Source of the DNA: Streptomyces canus
GTDB lineage: Bacteria; Actinomycetota; Actinomycetes; Streptomycetales; Streptomycetaceae
Length of the DNA stretch: 64,000 nucleotides
Direction of reading: 5' to 3'
NCBI RefSeq assembly: GCF_030816965.1
Contig: NZ_JAUSYQ010000002.1
Location: 6,934,001-6,998,000 of the forward strand
Below, one piece after another: positions 61,446-64,000 of the stretch; positions within the stretch are counted from its first letter, which is position 1, and each line of letters begins with the position of its first letter. The notes beneath the pieces were generated by a model, which ran no database searches, was not told the DNA's origin, and worked only from the letters and a program-made list of their open reading frames with translations. A program made the translations under genes and the position numbers.

Positions 61446-63532
61446 GTTGTGGGTGACCCTCCGATCTGCGGGGTGGACGGTCGCAGGACGGTGAGGATGT
61501 GCGCGGGGCGAGTGCCCGGTTCGAGACGCACGTAGTTCGCCCTGCCCCAGTGATAGGTCTCGCCGGTGAGCTCGTCGCGCACCGGCACCGACTCGTGCCA
61601 TTCCAGGCCGAGTTGCGGCATGTCCAACGAGACCGTGGCCTCCTGGGTGTGGTGCGGATCGAGGTTCACGACCACCAGAACCGTGTTCGAGCCGTTCCGC
61701 TTCGAGTACGCGATCACCTCGTCCTTGTCCGCGTGGTGGAAGTGGAGGTCACGCAGCTGCCGTAGGGCCGGGCTGTCCCGCCTGATCATGTTGAGCTGGG
61801 TGATCAGGGGGGCGAGGCTGTCCTCGCGGTCCCAGTCGCGGGTCTTGAGCTGGTACTTCTCCGAGTTCAGGTACTCCTCGCTGCCCTCCCGCAGCGGGGT
61901 GTTCTCGGCGAGTTCGTAGCCGGAGTAGATGCCCCAGGTCGGTGAGAGGGTCGCGGCCAGGACCGCGCGCAGCGCGAACGCGGGCCGGCCGCCGTGCTGG
62001 AGGAACTCGTGCAGGATGTCGGGGGTGTTGGCGAAGAAGTTCGGCCGCATGTAGGAGGCCGCCTCACCCGAGAGCTCGCTCAGGTACTCGGTGAGTTCTT
62101 CCTTGGTGGTGCGCCAGGTGAAGTACGTGTAGGACTGCTGGAAGCCGATCTGGGCCAGGGTGTGCATCATCGCCGGGCGGGTGAACGCCTCGGCCAGGAA
62201 GATCACGTCCGGGTCGGTGGCGTTGATGTCCGCGATCACCCGCTCCCAGAACACCACCGGCTTGGTGTGCGGATTGTCCACTCTGAAGATCCGCACCCCG
62301 TGGTCCATCCAGTGCCGCAGCACCCGCAGCGTCTCCGCGATCAGCCCGTCCATGTCGGCGTCGAAGGCGATCGGGTAGATGTCCTGGTACTTCTTCGGCG
62401 GGTTCTCCGCGTACGCGATGGTGCCGTCCGGCCGGTGGTGGAACCACTCCGGGTGCTTGTGCACCCAGGGATGATCCGGCGAACACTGCAGCGCGAAGTC
62501 CAGCGCGATCTCCAGATCGTGCTTCCCGGCCTCCTTCACGAACCAGTCGAAGTCCTCGATCGTGCCCAGATCCGGATGGACGGCGTCATGCCCGCCCTCC
62601 GGCGAGCCGATCGCCCACGGCACACCCACATCGTCGGGCCCGGCGGACAGGGTGTTGTTGCGGCCCTTGCGGAAGGTGCTGCCGATCGGATGGATCGGCG
62701 GCAGGTAGACCACGTCGAAACCCATCGCCGCGATCGCCGGCAGCCGGCGGGCCGCGGTACGGAACGTGCCGTGCGGGCGCTGCGGCGTGCCCTCCGAGCG
62801 GGGGAAGAACTCGTACCACGACCCGAACAGCGCCCGCTCCCGCTCCACCAGCAACGGCAGCGTCTCCGACGCCGTGATCAACTCCCGCAGCGGGTACCTC
62901 GCCAGTACCGCGTCCACCTCGGGCGTCAACGCGGCCGCGAGACGGGCGGCGGCGGGCCGGGTCTCGTCGCGGAGGGCGCGGATGGCCGCGAGGATCACGC
63001 CGTTCCGGCCGTCGTCGGGCACGCCGGCGGCGGCCCGTTCGTAGAGCCGGGCGCCCTCCTCCAGGACCAGTTCGGTGTCCATGCCCGCCGGGATCTTGAT
63101 CTGGGCGTGGTGCCGCCAGGTGGTGACGGGGTCGCCCCAGGCCTCGACCGTGAAGGTCCACAGACCAGGGCTGCCGGCGGTGACGGTGGCGCCCCAGCGG
63201 TCGGTGCCCGGGGTCAGTTCGTGCAGGGGGGTCCACGGTCCGGCGCGGCCTTCCGGATCCTTGAGTACGACATTCGCGGCGACCGCGTCATGGCCCTCAC
63301 GGAACACGGTGGCCGAGATCTCGAACGTCTCGCCGGTGACCGCCTTGGCCGGCCGACGCCCGCGCTGGACCACCGGGCGGACGTCGAGGACGGGTATGCG
63401 CCCGATGGCCGGAGCCGGTCCCGCTGGTGTGGAGGGTCGCTCCTGGCGCGGTGGTCCGGGGTCGACGGGGCGCGTGGTGGACGCGTCGGTGCTGGACGTC
63501 GGGGGTGCTGACGAATGGTGCGTGGCGGGCAT
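61442..63532 (-). CDS. glgE: Maltosyltransferase (alpha-1,4-glucan:maltose-1-phosphate)
   Basis: 696 residues. Adds maltosyl units from alpha-maltose-1-phosphate to the end of alpha-1,4-glucan, the key step of the GlgE pathway. Two N-terminal beta domains are followed by a GH13_3 barrel: [43 protein letters not shown], nucleophile Asp419 in [11 protein letters not shown], acid Glu448 in [10 protein letters not shown] and [17 protein letters not shown]. Both catalytic residues are offset by 25 from those I recall for S. coelicolor GlgE (394 and 423), matching a longer, Pro/Ser-rich N-terminus here. ATG 63532 follows AGGAGCGGTC. First gene of the operon. Confidence 0.97.
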
Positions 63533-63637
63533 GACCGCTCCTGTCCGCGTCAACTTTGGGTGGGCGGATGGATGTGGGGAGGGGGTCCTGCGTGGCGTCC
63601 CAGTGAACCTACCTGAGCCGTGTACCGCAGGAGCCTT

Positions 63638-63656
63638 CCCACCCTATTCGGGTGGG
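63638..63656. promoter_or_regulatory. Inverted repeat in glgE promoter region
   Basis: CCCACCC-TATTC-GGGTGGG (63638-63656) is a perfect 7-5-7 repeat about 106 bp before the glgE ATG. A regulator site or leader hairpin; no candidate regulator can be named. Confidence 0.4.
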
Positions 63657-63696
63657 CAATCCAGGACTTTGTTAACTACTCACGCGTATGTCTTTA

Positions 63697-63732
63697 CGCA
63701 AAACCGGTCCCGTTCCAGCCGAACGGGACCGG
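63697..63732 (-). terminator. Intrinsic terminator of the S8 peptidase gene
   Basis: CCGGTCCCGTTC (63704-63715) pairs perfectly with GAACGGGACCGG (63721-63732), loop CAGCC. On the minus strand the stem runs into TTTTGCG. It lies 17 bp after the peptidase stop and separates it from glgE. Confidence 0.8.
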
Positions 63733-63749
63733 CTTACGGACGCTTCCCC

Positions 63750-64000
63750 CTAGGAACCGGGCACCTGGAGAAGTTTGTCCGGTGAACCTGCCCCCCGACC
63801 GGACACCTTCCCGGAGGTCGCCAGTTTCACCAGCGCTTTGCCGACCTGCGCCGGAGTGGCCTTCGGGTGGCCGGCGAGATACAAAGCGGCCGCGCCCGCC
63901 GCGTGCGGGGTCGCCATCGACGTACCCGAGTAGGTCGCCCTCGCGGTGTCGCTCGTGATGCCCGCGGAGGTGATCGAGACTCCTGGTGCGAACAGGTCGA
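63750..64000 (-). CDS. S8-family (subtilisin-like) serine peptidase, C-terminal part
   Basis: Only the last 82 codons are in the window; the gene runs off the right edge. The frame reads DLFAPGVSITSAGITSDTAR followed by YSGTSMATPHAAGAAALYLA, which is the serine-nucleophile block of subtilases (GTSMATPHAAG, Ser within). The remaining 40 residues form the closing helices (PKATPAQVGKALVKLATSGK) and a short tail ending DKLLQVPGS. Secreted proteases of this family are common in streptomycetes, so export is likely but the N-terminus is not visible. Stop TAG at 63750-63752, terminator just beyond. Confidence 0.93.
   Translation of the reverse strand, partial: DLFAPGVSITSAGITSDTARATYSGTSMATPHAAGAAALYLAGHPKATPAQVGKALVKLATSGKVSGRGAGSPDKLLQVPGS

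Overview
The window is chromosomal DNA of a Streptomyces or very close actinomycete. Base composition is uniformly GC-rich, third codon positions are almost all G or C, GTG and TTG starts are common, and genes are often joined by 4-bp ATGA/GTGA/TTGA overlaps. The content (meaB, icmA, pyk-ackA-pta/pfkA, the GlgE alpha-glucan operon, DUF6230/DUF6114 proteins, three AIM24 proteins in a row) and its order match, from memory and not checked here, the conserved chromosomal core of S. coelicolor around SCO5400-SCO5443. No rRNA, tRNA, CRISPR array, insertion sequence or replication origin was seen.

Layout. 1-9.2 kb: the 3' part of meaB, an MFS exporter behind a possible leader-peptide attenuator, a secreted PepSY protein divergent from a response regulator/histidine kinase pair, a MarR regulator, three overlapping AIM24 genes, a DUF6191 membrane protein, and a DUF3817/thiamine-binding pair ending in a strong terminator. 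9.2-12.4 kb: a TetR-controlled operon (SRPBCC protein, DUF4166 protein, TetR, SMP-30 hydrolase) behind two clear palindromic operators. 12.4-12.85 kb: gene-free DNA with a 98/99-bp tandem intergenic repeat and a perfect 22-bp hairpin. 12.85-17.5 kb: MarR, DUF3817, isobutyryl-CoA mutase large subunit (icmA), TetR and a thioredoxin-like co-chaperone. 17.5-21.4 kb: a DUF6230/DUF6114/Ser-Pro-rich surface-protein operon behind a 660-bp leader region, then a small unknown gene. 21.4-27.5 kb: pyk, ackA-pta and the divergent pfkA, a glycolysis/acetate overflow node. 27.5-32.3 kb: a frameshifted HTH regulator, a PPOX-type flavin/F420 oxidoreductase, and a sugar ABC importer operon whose promoter spacer holds a DasR-like operator. 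32.3-36.3 kb: a CitA/CitB-type two-component system divergent from its probable target, the C4-dicarboxylate symporter dctA. 36.4-43.5 kb: a TetR regulator next to the wreck of its MFS exporter, DUF2127, an NAD-dependent epimerase, an Lrp regulator, a MerR/thioredoxin operon, and a HelD-type RNA polymerase motor.

44.0-55.7 kb is the most distinctive locus. A 1473-residue secreted DNRLRE/triple-LamG protein is followed by a 2298-residue secreted RHS/YD-repeat protein that ends in a self-cleaving HINT domain and a 136-residue C-terminal domain with the zinc-deaminase signature HSE...PCPRC. A TTGA-overlapping 119-codon ORF follows and is the obvious immunity candidate. This is a complete polymorphic-toxin/immunity module.

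55.7-63.5 kb: the glgE-treS-pep2-glgB operon (minus strand), which turns trehalose and maltose-1-phosphate into branched alpha-glucan. Its GlgB carries an unusual histone-like Lys/Ala tail. The window closes on the C-terminal 82 residues of an S8 (subtilisin-like) protease.
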